From: Hypericum androsaemum
Taxonomy: Eukaryota > Streptophyta > Magnoliopsida > Malpighiales > Hypericaceae
NCBI GenBank assembly: GCA_963995505.1
Contig: OZ023185.1
Span: 13,899,691 to 13,963,690 of the forward strand
Length of the DNA: 64,000 nt
Direction: 5' to 3'
The translations under genes were made by a program, and so were the position numbers. This document shows positions 25,009-41,600 of the stretch, in pieces. The notes below the pieces were generated by a model. The model saw only the letters and a list, made by a program, of their open reading frames with translations, searched no databases and was not told the origin of the DNA. The stretch's first letter is position 1. Every line of letters begins with the position of its first letter.

Positions 25009-25414
25009 CATGGTTTTAAAAAACGGGCACAACATCGGGTCGTTTTTAGGCTTTTGACCTGGGTCTGTACTAACTGGACCAAATCTGGTCGGATTGACCG
25101 ATTTTGAGGTCCACCCTGATCGGTCGAACCCGGTTAGTACAAAAATGGGCGAAATTGACTTTTTTTGGTAGTTTTCGAGGAAAAAAATTGATTTGACAAG
25201 TTTATAAAGTAATAAATAAATAGATTTATAGAGTGGAGAGATAAAAAATTAAGTCTACTTTTTAAATAAAAAATAAGTATATTTTAACCTACATATATAT
25301 ATTATTTAAAATATTTAAAAATAAAAATATTTTTGGTCCGACCTGTCCGATCGGCCGACTTGGAAAACGGTAGGAATTCCGGGTCGTAGCTCCGGGCCGG
25401 GTTTTAAAACCATG
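25009..25414. mobile_element. hAT-type MITE with 8-bp TSD CGTTTTAG
   Basis: The 406-bp element has short inverted ends (CATGGTTTTAAAA at the left, TTTTAAAACCATG at the right), extended by partly matching CGGG/CCGG-rich stretches. It is flanked on both sides by CGTTTTAG (25001-25008 and 25415-25422). An 8-bp duplication is characteristic of the hAT superfamily. It has no coding capacity. Confidence 0.85.
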
Positions 25415-25642
25415 CGTTTTAGTCTCACTTTTCGACAAGAAGTGAACAGCTCCTCTGCTGGAAATTTCCCCAAGAGGATGCCCAAGCTGAACAAAAAAAA
25501 TAGGATGGAGCTACTAGAGATAACCCGGGTCCTATTCCAAGACTTTTAGAGTCGAGAAATGTCGAATTCTATTTTAAGAATGACTCGTACTGGAATTCTG
25601 ACAACTTCTAGTCTCAGATTTTATCAACAAGAGGGGCATCAT

Positions 25643-26767
25643 CTAGATATTTTGTTTGTAGAGCTTATCTTTTCTTCTTCTTTCCTTCCTCGGTGCCGTC
25701 GCCTCGTCGTCGTCGTCTCGCAGTCCTTCCACACCGTCGATCCCTACCTTGTCCCCGTCTCAGCTTCACTTCATCTCCGCCTCTCCTCTCGCCATCCCGC
25801 CCGCCTCGTCTCAGCTTGCCCCATCCACAGCTCGCCGCTTCCCATTTCGTCGTCGCCTCTTACCGCCGTCTGTTGCTTGTCTCGCCGTCACCCATCCACA
25901 GCTTGTCATCCTCTCGCCGTCGCCATCCGTTTCTTGTCTCGCCGTCGCCTCCTGCCGCTTCCCGATTTGCCGTCGCCCATCCACAGCTTGCCTGCTTCCC
26001 ACCGTCGTCGTCACCTCTTGTTGTCGTCCGTTGCTTGTCCTGGTGTCGTCATCCTACAAGGCCATTGCTTGCCCTCCCTCCTCGCTAGTCGGTGCTCCGC
26101 CGGAGCTTTCCGGGGCTGACCAGTTCTTTTGCTATTGGCGCCCAGAGGGGGTTGGTCACTGTCGACCTCCCTTCGGTCGTCTCTATTTTCGGCAATGGCT
26201 CCTTGTTTGTGTTAGCTCCGTTATGCACCGGTTGTCGCCGGTTATGCTTTTATTTTGCCATTTTGGTTTATGTGTTTCTGCTTGTTCTGTTGTGATTTAT
26301 TGTTTATCTAGTTTTTGTTGCTTATGCTCCCGTGCCACAACTGTTTAGTGGCTGCGTCGAGTTTTCGTTATTTTATTTCTGCTTATGCTTTTGCTTGGAT
26401 CGATTTTTGCCTGAACTGAGATCCTTTCGGATCTCGATGCCTTTCTGGTGGCTGCAGGTTGAGAACCTTGTCTTGGTTGACTTTGGTCGACCTTGGCTCT
26501 CATTTGCGTGTATCTCATAGGCATACAAATGCCCACGAGCTTGTCTCGTGGTTATTGGGCATAGCTTTGTCTCGGCAGAATTCCGCCCGGACATTTGGCT
26601 TTCGTGCCTTCTCGTCCGTCCTTTGCTCCCCCCTGTGCCATCTGCTGCCGTTGGATTGGTTATCGTCTTCTGTTTGATTTTTATCGTCTTATGTCGATGC
26701 TTTTTTCTTTACTGTATTGTAACCATTTTTTTAATATAGACCTTGCGCGAACTTTAACCCTAAAAAA
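25643..26767 (+). mobile_element. Non-coding LINE-derived retroposon with poly(A) end and 17-bp TSD
   Basis: Flanks AACAAGAGGGGCATCAT (25626-25642) and AACAAGAGGGGGATCAT (26768-26784) differ at one base. The 3' end is CTTTAACCCTAAAAAAAA. The 5' half is pyrimidine- and CG-rich with repeated CTCGCCGTCGCC motifs, like a plant LINE 5' UTR. The 3' half is T-rich, like a LINE 3' UTR. No ORF1, endonuclease or RT frame is present; the open frames are low-complexity Ser/Pro/Arg products. It was most likely mobilised in trans by LINE machinery. Confidence 0.75.
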
Positions 26768-26784
26768 AACAAGAGGGGGATCAT

Positions 26785-26930
26785 GTCCTCCCGAGACCGA
26801 AGTAACGTGCAGTGCAATACATGTACAATAATATTGTTGCATAATGTTTGCAATGACTAACCTCGCAATAAGGATTCCGGCACACGAGTACCAAAGAAGA
26901 AGGAAAGTACTTTAAAAATTGTGCAATATA
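26785..26930. other. Short spacer
   Basis: Nothing recognised. Confidence 0.4.
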
Positions 26931-27690
26931 TGATGGGTCATGCCCATTTAATGTTATTCATTGGACAACACGTTGTTCATAGGATGGGAAATGAGAGTTG
27001 AAAAGGTGGTCTCGTTTATTATTGTGTTGAAAAAATTGGAGCTGAAGGATAGCTTAGAAGACTTAGACTACGAATGTTTAAGGATTTGATCTCATCTGAT
27101 CAATGCATTTGTCGATTGTGCACTTCCCTAACCGTAAAAAGAGTGCTCCTCATCCTGATTAATCATCCAAGATTATAGAGCTTAAAGAAAAGAGTTTAGA
27201 GAGAGAAATAATTAGAGTAATATGTAATGGTACTTTGTACTAAACTAGTTTTCGAAGTTCCACAGAGAAAATTTGAGATAAAATTAGAGTGAGTAAAAAT
27301 TCTCTACTATAAAATACGTGTTCAACACGAGAGTGGGATAACTCGGGATAACATGCAGTGATGATATTTTTACCGCTGTAATTTTGATTTTTGCCAATGG
27401 ATATTTTTGAAGCTTGTCCCATGATTTTCTTTCGTTATTTCTTGTGTTTTTCACGTAAATCTTGGTGTTCCCACTTGGTGATTTAAGTCTACCATTTACT
27501 TCTAACTATGGTAATTGATAATTATTGTGGTAAATTGTTTTTACCGCTTTTGCTGATGGGTCAAGTTCTAACAAGTGGTATCCGAGCATTGGTTTTTTAG
27601 CTGAGATCTTTATTTGTTGAAGATGGAGGAGCATGAAAAAAGCCTACTGCATAACGCCATTTAAGGGTCATTTTGATCTGTTTTCATGTC
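26931..27690 (+). mobile_element. Copia 5' LTR remnant with primer binding site
   Basis: TGGTATCCGAGC (27576-27587) is a one-mismatch copy of the plant copia primer binding site TGGTATCAGAGC. It is preceded by CTAACA, the expected LTR end (27573). A gag-like leader with ATGGAGGAGCATG follows, then a stop. The LTR start (TGATGGGTCATG, 26931) is a guess from the TG rule. No pol and no second LTR are seen, so this is a truncated copy. Confidence 0.5.
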
Positions 27691-27831
27691 TTAAGTCCTT
27701 GAGTCTAGCGTCTTTTTGGTCATTTTTAGGTCTGTTATCTTGAATGATTTTATTGGTTTATCTTTGTGTCCTTTGCAGGTGTCCAGGACGAGATGAGCAC
27801 TCTAGTATTTTGCCTCTCTCGAAAAAGAAAA

Positions 27832-29965
27832 TGGGAAATTACTAATAACCCCCTGGTGTTTGGTCTATTCGGTGCTCACCCCCTTGTCTTTCGGAAATCT
27901 ATTAAAAACTCCTCATAGTTTGGCAAAAGTGTACCCTAGGGCCCCTGAAGCCGGAATCAGAATTTCTCTCCGACGAGGTCCCACATGAAATGACAAAAAT
28001 ACCCTCTTCTTTTATACCCTTACACAAAATTTAAAAAGGGCAAATTACTCGCAGGTCCCTGCATTATAGTTTTATCACTCGCAGGTCCCTGTGTTTCAAA
28101 AATAGTGTGTGAGGTCCCTGCTTATACAAAAATGTTGGTCTCGGGTCCCTGGCTGATGTCAGCGGTCATTTTTTTATTTTTTTGTCTTGGAAATGACCAA
28201 AATACCGTTGCACAAAAAAAATACATCATTTTCAACCTCAAGTCAAGAACATCCAAACCCAGGAATTCATTCCAATCAACAACAAAAAAAGAGATCCAAA
28301 AATGTCGTTCCCCCACCCAACCCCTAGATCTATTCTGATCCGTAGAGAAAAAGCCACCGGAAATGAGAAGATCGTCTAGACGACGGTGCAGGAGATTACG
28401 GGGTTGAGGGCCCTGCAGGACTACGACCTCCTCGACCAGGTCGACTCTGCAGGGCTCGCCCTCATCGGCCTCAAACTCCATCGACGGGGCAACGCCGGTG
28501 TCGGAGGCTATAAGGTTGAGATCGGAAGGTACGAGGAGCCCGTTCACCTCGAGGACAGTGTAGTTATCTGGCGCGAAGGAGGCGAGGGAGAGAATGGTGG
28601 CGTTGGAGGAGAGTGGTGACAACGGCGCCGAAAGGGGAAAGCTAGATGAGCGATGGCGCCGGAAGGGGGAAGCTAGAGGAGCGACGTCCAGGAGAGGTCC
28701 CCAAAGTGGGGGGGAGAATCATGGATTTTGGCTTCAATTAGGTGTATGTTTTTTGATCTCTTTGTTTTTGTTGATTATGGATGAATTTCTGGGTTTGGAT
28801 GTTCTTGGCTTGAGGTTCAAGATGATGTATTTTTTTTGTACAAGGGTATTTTGGTCATTTTCAGGACAAAAAATAAAAAAATTATCTCTGACGTCAGCTT
28901 GGGACCCGAGACCAACATTTTTGTATAAAGCAGGGACCTCACACACTATTTCTAAAACATAGGGACCTGCGAGTGATAAAACTATAATATTGAAACTTGA
29001 GGGTAATTTGCCCTAAAACAATTCATATGCATCTCCCCTCTTCTTCAACCTTTAACATGAACACCAACACCAACCTTCTCTCACACCAAACCAAACAGCA
29101 AATCCAAAGCTTCAACTTTAATTAAAACTCAAAGCATAACTTCAATAATCAATTTAAATTAAAATCAATTACAAAGCTTGAGATCCGCCAAAAATCTGCT
29201 CCAAAGCTTACAAAAAATCTAATCGTAATCTCTCCTAAAGCAAAGAACCTAAAGACCCAAACTTTACCCACCCGACAAAACAAAGAACCCAAGGGCTAAT
29301 CGTATCCCAGGGAGACAGGAAGGCCGCAATATCACGGAGACAGACCTACGCGTCGATGCCCGTCGAATATGCAATCTCAAGCAGATCCACCAAAAATCGT
29401 CTGCCCACAACCACTGTTCTAGATCTCGTAGACTTGGAGCGGGCTTCATCGTAGGGGATTTGAGTGGGCTTCATTGGAGAAGACAACCGGAGGAGCAGGC
29501 TTCGTCGGAGAAGACAACCGGAGGAGCGGGCTTCGTCATAGGTCATCGTCGTCGTTGCTGGAGTTAATGGCTTCAATTTTTGATTTTGGCCTGGAATTAA
29601 TTTATCAAGGAACAATTAAACTTCGGTTTCCTTGATACGCTAAACCCAGGTGTTGGTAAAAAGCTTCAATTTTGGATTTTAAGGCTTCGATTTCCATGGA
29701 GGAAGAATAGGGGAGATGCAGATGACTTGTATTTTTTTAATTTCTTGACCTTTGTGTTTGTTTCTTTTAATTTTGTGTAAGGGTATAAAAGAGGAGGGTA
29801 TTTTTGTCATTTCATGTGAGACCTCGTCGGGGAAAAACTCTGATTCTGGTTTTAGGGGTCTAAGAGTACACTTTTGTCAAATTATGGAGAATTTTTAATC
29901 GATTTTCGAAAGACATGAAATAAGTACCGAATAGACCAAACATCAGGGCTATTAGTAATTTTCCC
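27832..29965. mobile_element. Outer MULE-like element (~200-bp TIRs, 9-bp TSD AAAAGAAAA) hosting another MULE
   Basis: The arms 27832-28030 and about 29770-29965 are inverted copies. They share GGTGTTTGGTCTATTCGGT, TGGCAAAAGTGTAC-CT, ATCAGAATTT-TC-CCGACGAGGTC and ATGAAATGACAAAAATACCCTC. The nine bases AAAAGAAAA occur immediately outside both ends (27823-27831 and 29966-29974). The match is exact but low in complexity. The core lacks transposase and contains a small tandem duplication (GAGAAGACAACCGGAGGAGC, near 29476-29526). Confidence 0.78.
28038..29013. mobile_element. Inner MULE-like element nested in the outer one (~240-bp TIRs)
   Basis: Both ends begin GGGCAAATTAC (28038, and the complement at 29013). 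Matching continues through ATAGTTTTATCACTCGCAGG, TAGTGTGTGAGGTCCCTGCT, ACAAAAATGTTGGTCTCGGG and beyond to AACCTCAAG-CAAGAACATCCA-ACCCA. It sits at the inner edge of the outer element's left arm. The core (28300-28700) is GC-rich and has open frames on both strands that I do not recognise, possibly captured sequence. No clean 9-bp TSD was found (left ATTTAAAAA, right TAAAACAAT). Confidence 0.8.
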
Positions 29966-30788
29966 AAAAGAAAAAGAGAGTATTGCTCAAAACAAAATAC
30001 GGAGAGAGAGAGAGGCACACATTTCTATGTTTACCCTGGTTTCTCCGGGCTGGCTGAGAATCGCACCCAATCCTCCGGTCTGCCCACCTGTTTACCGAGT
30101 CAAACCTCCGACGAGTCCCAAATCCCAAGGGACTCGTCCAGACATTGGTAAATTCTTTTTTTTAGAAGGTAAATTCTGGAATCTACTTATTCTAACCATC
30201 GCAGGAAAAAAAAGGCAAAAATCCTTGTTCTTCTAAACCATTATTATTTAACAACCCAAAGGAATCATCGGTCACGGTAATTAAAAAACAAATATTGAAT
30301 TCTAGTTTTAACGAACATAAATTATCTTCTAAATAGGGCCAATTACAAACGTGGAAAGTAAAATTTGAGAAGAGAGAAACAGGAAGTATTAAGTATTAAC
30401 CCCACCACCACCACCACCTTCCCTTCCCTTAACACATTTATGATTCCCCCCATAATGTCATAACCGATCCGCGCAGTCGCATTCTCACACTTCCCCGTAT
30501 ACTTTAACAATTTACATAACTAAAAAGCATTAAACAACAATTAAATTAATACCATAACACATTAATTATATTATAATTTCTAAATATCTCACTCGACTAG
30601 AATTTAAATTAGTCGCCATGTATACGAAGTTGTCTGAAAACACACGTCAGTCTCTCTCCATATATATAGTTACGTGTGCAATGCGGTTAACGCTTTTATA
30701 ATTCAACTAGTCACAGGCTACTAGTACTTGGTCTTGGTGCAGTCACGAGCTTGTTCCTACATCGCCTCTAGATTCTCGGGTGGGGACC
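29966..30788. other. Spacer and promoter region of the aspartate aminotransferase gene
   Basis: AT-rich, with a short GA tract near 30002. The gene's 5' flank has a TATATATA stretch near 30660. No further genes seen. Confidence 0.45.
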
Positions 30789-34895
<4,107 letters not shown>

Positions 34896-35432
34896 GCTCG
34901 TTGCGGGAATGGCTCGCAAAAGCCATTTAGGATACCATCAGTTTCTATTCATGATGAAGATAATTTAAGAGTTCAACATTAATGAGAATCATCATCTCCC
35001 AAATACATCCAGGATTGAGATTTTGCTGCCCTCTTTCCCTAATAAGCTTGGGATGTAGAATAAAAGTACTTTTTACTTCCCACATCACGTGGAAGTTTGC
35101 CATGTGGGGTCTGGTTGAGACCTTGGGCATGTAGAACATGGTGAAAATTTGATTTGGAGTTGCATTTTAAGACGATTTTCTTTACTTCCGTTGTTCTCCT
35201 TCCGCCTTATCGAATCCATCATCGAGAATTCCCTCTCTTCGTTCGGCCGACCAACCAGAAAATGTTAAGGAGGTGGAAACTAAAGACAACAAAGAAATCT
35301 GAGCCAAAACATGCTATTACAGGCTGCATACAACGACCAGGAAACTTGTACATATCTATGAACATCAAACTACATTCTCAACGTACGGTATTACGAGACA
35401 AGGCTGATGCATAAGAAAAAGTTTACGAGCAC
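34896..35432. other. Intergenic stretch between convergent genes
   Basis: Holds the 3' flanks of the aspartate aminotransferase and DJ-1 genes. No gene-like frame. Confidence 0.5.
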
Positions 35433-37262
35433 TTAGAACGACACCTGAATAGCCAGCAGTTTCATCAGTTGAGCGATGAACTCTGGGTGCCCGGGCCAGG
35501 CAGCTCCAGTGACCAAGTTCTCGTCAGTATAACAGCGGTCTATGGGGTCAGGTTCTAACCAGGTTGCTCCAGCCAGAACAACGTCAAGCTTCACTGCAGG
35601 GTATGCAGTACATTTTCTCCCCTGCCAGATGCATATGCAAAGGCAAACAGATGTTACGAAGCGGAATACAATTGTTCGCAAGCAGAAACTCGCAACGAAC
35701 AAGAACAGCATCCAGATTGTGCCGAGGAGTGGAAGCTGTATACATTTATGCAGCCCTCCCTCCCTTTGCTCGTTCAATTCTTGGAGTACCAGTTATTTAG
35801 TCAATCCAACAACTAAACTAATTAGATCTGATCAGAATCAAGAGGTGGAGAACAACGGACATAACAAATCTCTGACAAATTCTGGCCGGATCCTTAAACT
35901 ATGGGATGCAAAATTATGACAGAAGAAATGGCCAGCACATTCAACCTGATACTTGCAAGTTATACACACATTTGTCCCTTGAGATGGGAACATGTAATGT
36001 CAAGCGTATTTCAATTAAGGACATTAACAAAAGTACCTTTAAGACACCAGCAGCTGCTAGGATCAGCTGGCCATGGCAGATGGATGCAACCGGCTTCTTA
36101 GCTTCCATAAAATCCTTCACCAGAGCAATAACAGTCTCATCCAGTGCCAAGTACTCGGGTGCACGACCTCCGGGTATGACGAGGGCATCATAACTCGAGG
36201 CATCCAAGCCCTCATAGGATGCGTTTAGTGTAAAATTATGACCCGGTTTCTCGCTGTAGGTTTGATCACCTTCAAAATCGTGGATAGCTGTGACGCATTT
36301 ATCCCCGGCCTTCTTCTTGGGGCAGACTGCATCAACTTGGCATCCAAGAGCTTGGAAGGACTGGAAAGGAACAGCCACCTCATAGTCTTCCATATAGTCC
36401 TAACAATGTCCAAACAAGCAAGGTTAAATCAACTTTGTACTGCCAAATCGGAGAAGGGCGTCCGAAACTCACCCCGCATAGGAACAGGATCCTCTTATCC
36501 GCGCCGGCGATCTTCCCTCCCAATGCCTCAACGAACAGCCGGATGAACTCGGGATGTCCAGTGTAGGCAACCCCGGTAATCAGGTTGCCATCGGCAACAC
36601 ACCTAGAAAAGTCAGTCTCGACCCAATGCGCGCCCGCGGCCACGAGATTTGGTCTCAGCGTGGGATAGGCCGTGCATTTCCGGGCCTTAACAGCGCCTGC
36701 AGCAGCCAGAATCAGCTGCCCGTGGCAAACAGAGGCGATCGGCTTCCCCGACTCGGAGAACCTCCTGACGCACGCCAAAACAGATTCATTCATCGCAAGG
36801 TACTCCGGAGCCCGCCCTCCCGGAATCACCAGCCCGTCGTACTCGCCGAAATCCAGGTCATCGAAAGTCGCGTTGAGTTGGAAGTTATGACCCCGCAACT
36901 CGGAGTAAGTCTTTAACAACAACCAAACTCATCATTAGTAAAGTTGTTTTCCGCTCTTAATTAAGTAGCAGTTTTCTCTAATTAGAGAGAGAGAGAGAGA
37001 GGGGCGTACCTGATGGCCGATGAAGTCGTGGACGGCGGTACGGCAGACGTCTCCGGATTTCTTGCCGGGGCAGACTGCGTCCACGTGGATCCCGAAGGCC
37101 AGGAGAGCTTGGAAAGGGACCATCGCCTGAAACGGCGCCGCTTCATATCGTTAACTAGTGGTAAATCGCGAACAGCCAAGGCTAGCTGAAACTTTGGTAG
37201 GTTACCTCGTAATCTTCCATGTAATCCCCGCATAGCATCACAACTGTCTTTGACTTGGCCAT
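35433..37262 (-). CDS. DJ1D: DJ-1/PfpI protein with two tandem domains (glyoxalase III-like, DJ1D type)
   Basis: Plant DJ1D proteins convert methylglyoxal to D-lactate without glutathione and help against carbonyl stress. Five exons: 37262-37206, 37126-37010, 36910-36473, 36399-36037 and 35621-35433. They total 1164 nt, or 387 residues (family about 388). Two homologous domains run from residue 1 to about 200 and from about 200 to the end. Each begins [10 protein letters not shown] with V-PFQ (catalytic-loop Glu). Each has [28 protein letters not shown] and a nucleophile elbow ([13 protein letters not shown] in the first, [13 protein letters not shown] in the second), and ends TG-A--GHPEFI. 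Both catalytic cysteines are present. DJ1D versus DJ1E/F cannot be settled by eye. A CTT repeat lies in the 5' UTR. It converges with the aspartate aminotransferase gene. Confidence 0.92.
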
Positions 37263-38664
37263 TTCTTCTTCTTCTTCTTCTTCTTCTTTGGTTTTTTCCC
37301 TTTCTCGTGGCTGTGGTTCGGATTTCTTCTGGAGAATTTCCGAGGAGAGTGGTTTTCAGTCACCGACATATTAGCTGGGTTGTTGGGCTTTTCTAATAGA
37401 TGTCAACTTCTTTTCTCGGCTCTGGTCCGTTAAGATCCGGCCCGCGCATTGAATAATTCAAATTTGAGTAGTGTTGTGTAAAATGCAGTAATTTTTTTTC
37501 TACGAAATTTTGGGATTCGAGTTCGAAACGTATTTGTGGGTCACTGATTTTTTTGGTCGTTCGTTTCAGATTCTATTGTATAAGAGTATTATAGCATGAT
37601 TTCTATACCTGTGCAACCCCATAAAATTTCAATAGGCTAATTAGAAAGGATTGCCCGGAGGCCGCAAGAAAAATTGCTCCACCATGTCATTCTTCAAGGT
37701 GTACTTAGTGATCTACTGCATTAGATAACGACTGTACTGAGATCAGAAGTCCAGGTCCATGTTTGTGAAACACTTGTCAAAGTCAACCTTGCCACTATAT
37801 ATAAAGAGACAAACAATGGTGACTGGAGAAGTCTAACGGCTTTATTATCAACGGAGGGAGCAAATATGAGCAATAATAAGTCGCAAGAATCTGGATCACA
37901 ATTTAGGTTCAACTTCACGCCCATGTTTTGAGCTAAGCGGTGGCACCAATAGACCATTTTTTACAGAAACCGCAGGAGGACCAAAGGATATGCAGTTAAT
38001 AATATTTAACAATTATTTACGAGTTAGCCATTGTGAATCACTCCCCTTCGGTTTGGTCTGTACGCTACTTTTTTGCCTCTGTTTGTACCGAATCTGATAC
38101 CTCTTTCTAGGGTTTTATGGTCTTACGGTGGGTTTATGATCAGCGACCATCTATATTTTTCACGCCTCAATGATTTAACACTATTTATGTAAGAAACAAA
38201 CTCACATTTTTGGTTCCAACCTGTTAAATATCTAATATTATTAATGTATTACCGAATTAATCTTGTCATTTTTAACAAGTATAGAATGGTGCAACATTAC
38301 CAGATATTTTGAAAAAAAAAATCCTGCAAGAGTCATGGTGAAAAATTTTATGCTAACACCTCAGGGACTCGAGTAGAAGTATGTTTTAAGAATTGGATAT
38401 GGTGAACACTTTTAACGTTCTTTTTCTGGAAAAGCAATATTTCTAGCTAGAGAAAACAGAAAATTACATACACGAAATTTTTTGAGAATAGGATTAAAAT
38501 AATCTCTTCCCAGTTACTTTATTATAATTGTTGACCTCTCGTCTAAGAAAAAGATTGGTTGACTATGTAAACTTCTGCGAAAACATGGGCCTGCTGGAGA
38601 GCGAATAATTGTTATGTCCCATCACAAGAGTATAGTATCGAATTATTATGTTTTAGTCCAAGTT
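37263..38664. other. Spacer between the DJ-1 gene and the LINE
   Basis: It starts with a (CTT)n tract (37264-37286) in the DJ-1 leader. Beyond that it is AT-rich with no recognised gene or repeat. Confidence 0.5.
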
Positions 38665-38680
38665 AACAAAAAAATATGTC

Positions 38681-41600
38681 ACATCCAACAGTTACCTTCC
38701 TCTCCTCTCTCTGTAGGAGCCTTCCTCTCCTTCTCCCTCCTTTTACGGTCCTTCTTTGTTAATCCCCCTCCTAACACAGCCTCTTCCACCTTTTACCCCA
38801 CCAGCCCACCACACCTTTTTCCTCTTTTAATCCTCTCTTTTACCCCTCCTACTTTTTCGTTTCCTTCTGTCCTCTGGTGTCTTCTAGTATATAAATTTTC
38901 CTCATGGATCCACATCTGGAAGATAGTGACTTCTTGGCTGAAAAGCTAAAAGAAGCTTCCCTCCACAAGCACGGTCCAGATCTAATTCTCGGACCTATCC
39001 CAGGCTACGGCGTTGGGGATTCTGGGCTCGTCCTGGTGGGGAAAATCATCTCCTCCCAATCTGCAAGGCCGCCATCCATTAAGGCTAGTGTTACCCGGTC
39101 TTGGGGTGTAATCCCGGAGAATCTAGACGTTGGTGAGTTGGATGCGAACCTCTTCTCTTTCTCCTTCAAGGTTAAGGATGATATGAATAGGGCGTTAAAT
39201 AATACCCCTTGGTCGGTGGATAATCAACATTTAATCTTGAAAGAGTGGGATCCTAGTATCCCATGGAATTCCATCGATTTCTCTGTGACGAGCTTTAATG
39301 TGCAAGTTCATGGGCTTCCACGCAATCTTATCTGCCGCAATACTGCTGAGATGATAGGTGGGCGGTTTAAAGGGCTGGTTTCTGTTGACGAAAATGAGCT
39401 TGCATCCCCAGGCAGTGGTGCTTTCCTCAGGCTGAAAGTTCTGGTGGCAGTCGACCTCCCACTTTTAGCTGGCTTTCGTATCCCTCGTGCTGGTTTGGAT
39501 TCGTGGAAGATTTCGCTCAAGTATGAGCGGCTACCGGAGGTTTGCTTCTTTTGTGGCAAGTTGGGTCACTCAAACCGTTTCTGCTCAATCGATGCCCGTT
39601 TAATTATGGCTTTTAGAGGAATGACTGCCAAGGAGCTCCCTTTTGGACCGTGGTTGAGGGCCGCTCCGTACTATCCTAGGAGAGTGGGCCCTAAACCTCT
39701 TCCGGCACGGCTACCTCCGGCGAAACCCTCTTCTCCGGAGGGGGTCCTCTCTCCTTCACCGGCAGCTTCGTCGCTGGTTCTCAGGTCTTCCAAGGCAGTG
39801 CATCCTTCATCACCGTTGGATTCAAGGTGGGGAAAAATTTCTTCTGAGAGAGGAGAAGTCTCTGTGAGAAATTACCTCTCTACCCCCAGTGTATCTCCTG
39901 TTATCTCTCTGTTAAAGGATAGGGATATTTTGATAAAATCCCTTTCTGGGGTTTCGCTGCATCCACCTGTCAAGTCGGAGTCATCTCCGAGTGGAAGTTC
40001 GGCTATGATTACTGGGCCCAAACCGCCCACCCCCCCTCGTTCTATGAAATTGTCGCTTCCGGAAGGACTTTTGGGGTCAACCTCCTTGGGCTTTGATCCT
40101 AGCAGTTCACTTTCAACCAGATCTTTGGACCAGAGGAAAATTTATATACTCAACAAGCCCGATCAGAAGGAACTCTCTCTTCCCAACCAAACTAAAAAAT
40201 TCTTTTCCATTGCCTACGTGGCAACTACCCTCCCCAGTGACCAAAAGCAAAAATTGCCCTCCTCCTTAGCAACACCTACTCCCCTCGAATTGTTACCTAC
40301 TTCCAAAAGGAAAATTTCCTCCAGTTCAAAGAACCCTAGAACCACCCCCACCAAAAAATCCAAATCGTTTTCGACTAACTCTAACTCTCAGGTTATTGTT
40401 CTCTTTTCTTCTTTTTTGCAGGTAGGGACTGGTGATTTCTCAACGAGTTCGAGTGTTCCTCACCTCATTTTCTTGATGGAAACAAAACAGAAACAAAAAA
40501 AGATTGAACATTTGCGAAGAACCTGCAAGTTTTCCGGTTGTTTTTATGTTGATCCCCTTGGTAAGTCTGAGGGTTTGGCTTTGTGGTGGAAGGAGGGTAT
40601 CGAGGTGGAGGTCTTGGATTCTTCCAGGAACTACATTGATACTCGTTGTAGTTTCCACGATTCTGACTCTGAATGGTTTTGCTCTTTTATTTATGGGGAG
40701 CCTGATGCTTCTCATAAACGCCTGTTTTGGAGGAGTAATCTTAACATCCTCAAGCCTCTTTCTTCCCCCTGGTTGTGTATTGGCGATCTTAATCTTGTTG
40801 CGTGTACAGGGGAAAGGCAAGGTGGTGTCCCTCCTGAAGGATGGCAGATGGATCTTCTCCTTGATTTCATGCTTGATGGTGATCTTCTTGATTTAGGTTT
40901 TAAGGGTTCTCCCTTCACTTGGTCTAATTTACGGTATGCTCATAAAAATCTTTTGCAGCGACTTGATCGTGCCCTTGTAAATGTTAGTTGGCGTAACCTT
41001 TTCCCTAAAGCCCAGCTGATTCACGGTGTAATTAACGGCTCAGACCACTGTCCTTTACTTTTGCACACTAGCTTCTCTAGGATTTATAAGCGGCCTTTTC
41101 GTTTTGAAGCTTTTTGGATCAATGAACCAGGTTGTAAAGATGTGGTTGATCATGCTTGGTCTCACTTGATCTCAGGTCTTCCCCCAGATGTTTTTAGGAG
41201 GAAGATCTCCTTTTGTACTGATGATCTTTCCTTGTGGAGCAGGAATAGAAACGAGAATAGGAAAGCAAGGATCATCGCTTTGACTACTGATCTAAAGGCT
41301 ACTCAACTGGTGGATCATGCCAGTCAATGTAAGAAGTTAGAGCTTGCAATTAAAAAGGAGATAGCATGTCTCTTTCAACAGGAAGAGATTTACTGGCATC
41401 AACGCTCACGTATCCAGTGGTTAAAGTGGGGGGATAAGAATACCTCATTTTTCCATACTTCTTCTACCCAGCGAAGACAGGTAAACCAAATCGTCAAGTT
41501 GAAAGACTCTAATGGCGTTTGGATTGATGACATTGATGTTTTGAAGTCTCTTGTCCAAGAGCATTTTGTTGATTTATATTCGGAGGGCACTACTAGTGAC

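Noticed and set aside
25559..26348. Three overlapping plus-strand frames rich in Ser, Pro and Arg
   Set aside because: Low-complexity translations of a CG-rich retroposon leader; no domain, and all frames are equally open.
28122..28622. 166-codon frame in the inner MULE
   Set aside because: No family recognised, it runs into the terminal repeat, and similar open frames exist on the opposite strand. It may be captured sequence but is not supported as a gene.
40394..40423. 30-nt intron (GTTATTG...TTTTGCAG) in the LINE ORF
   Set aside because: It has GT-AG ends and keeps the frame, but is too short for a plant spliceosomal intron.
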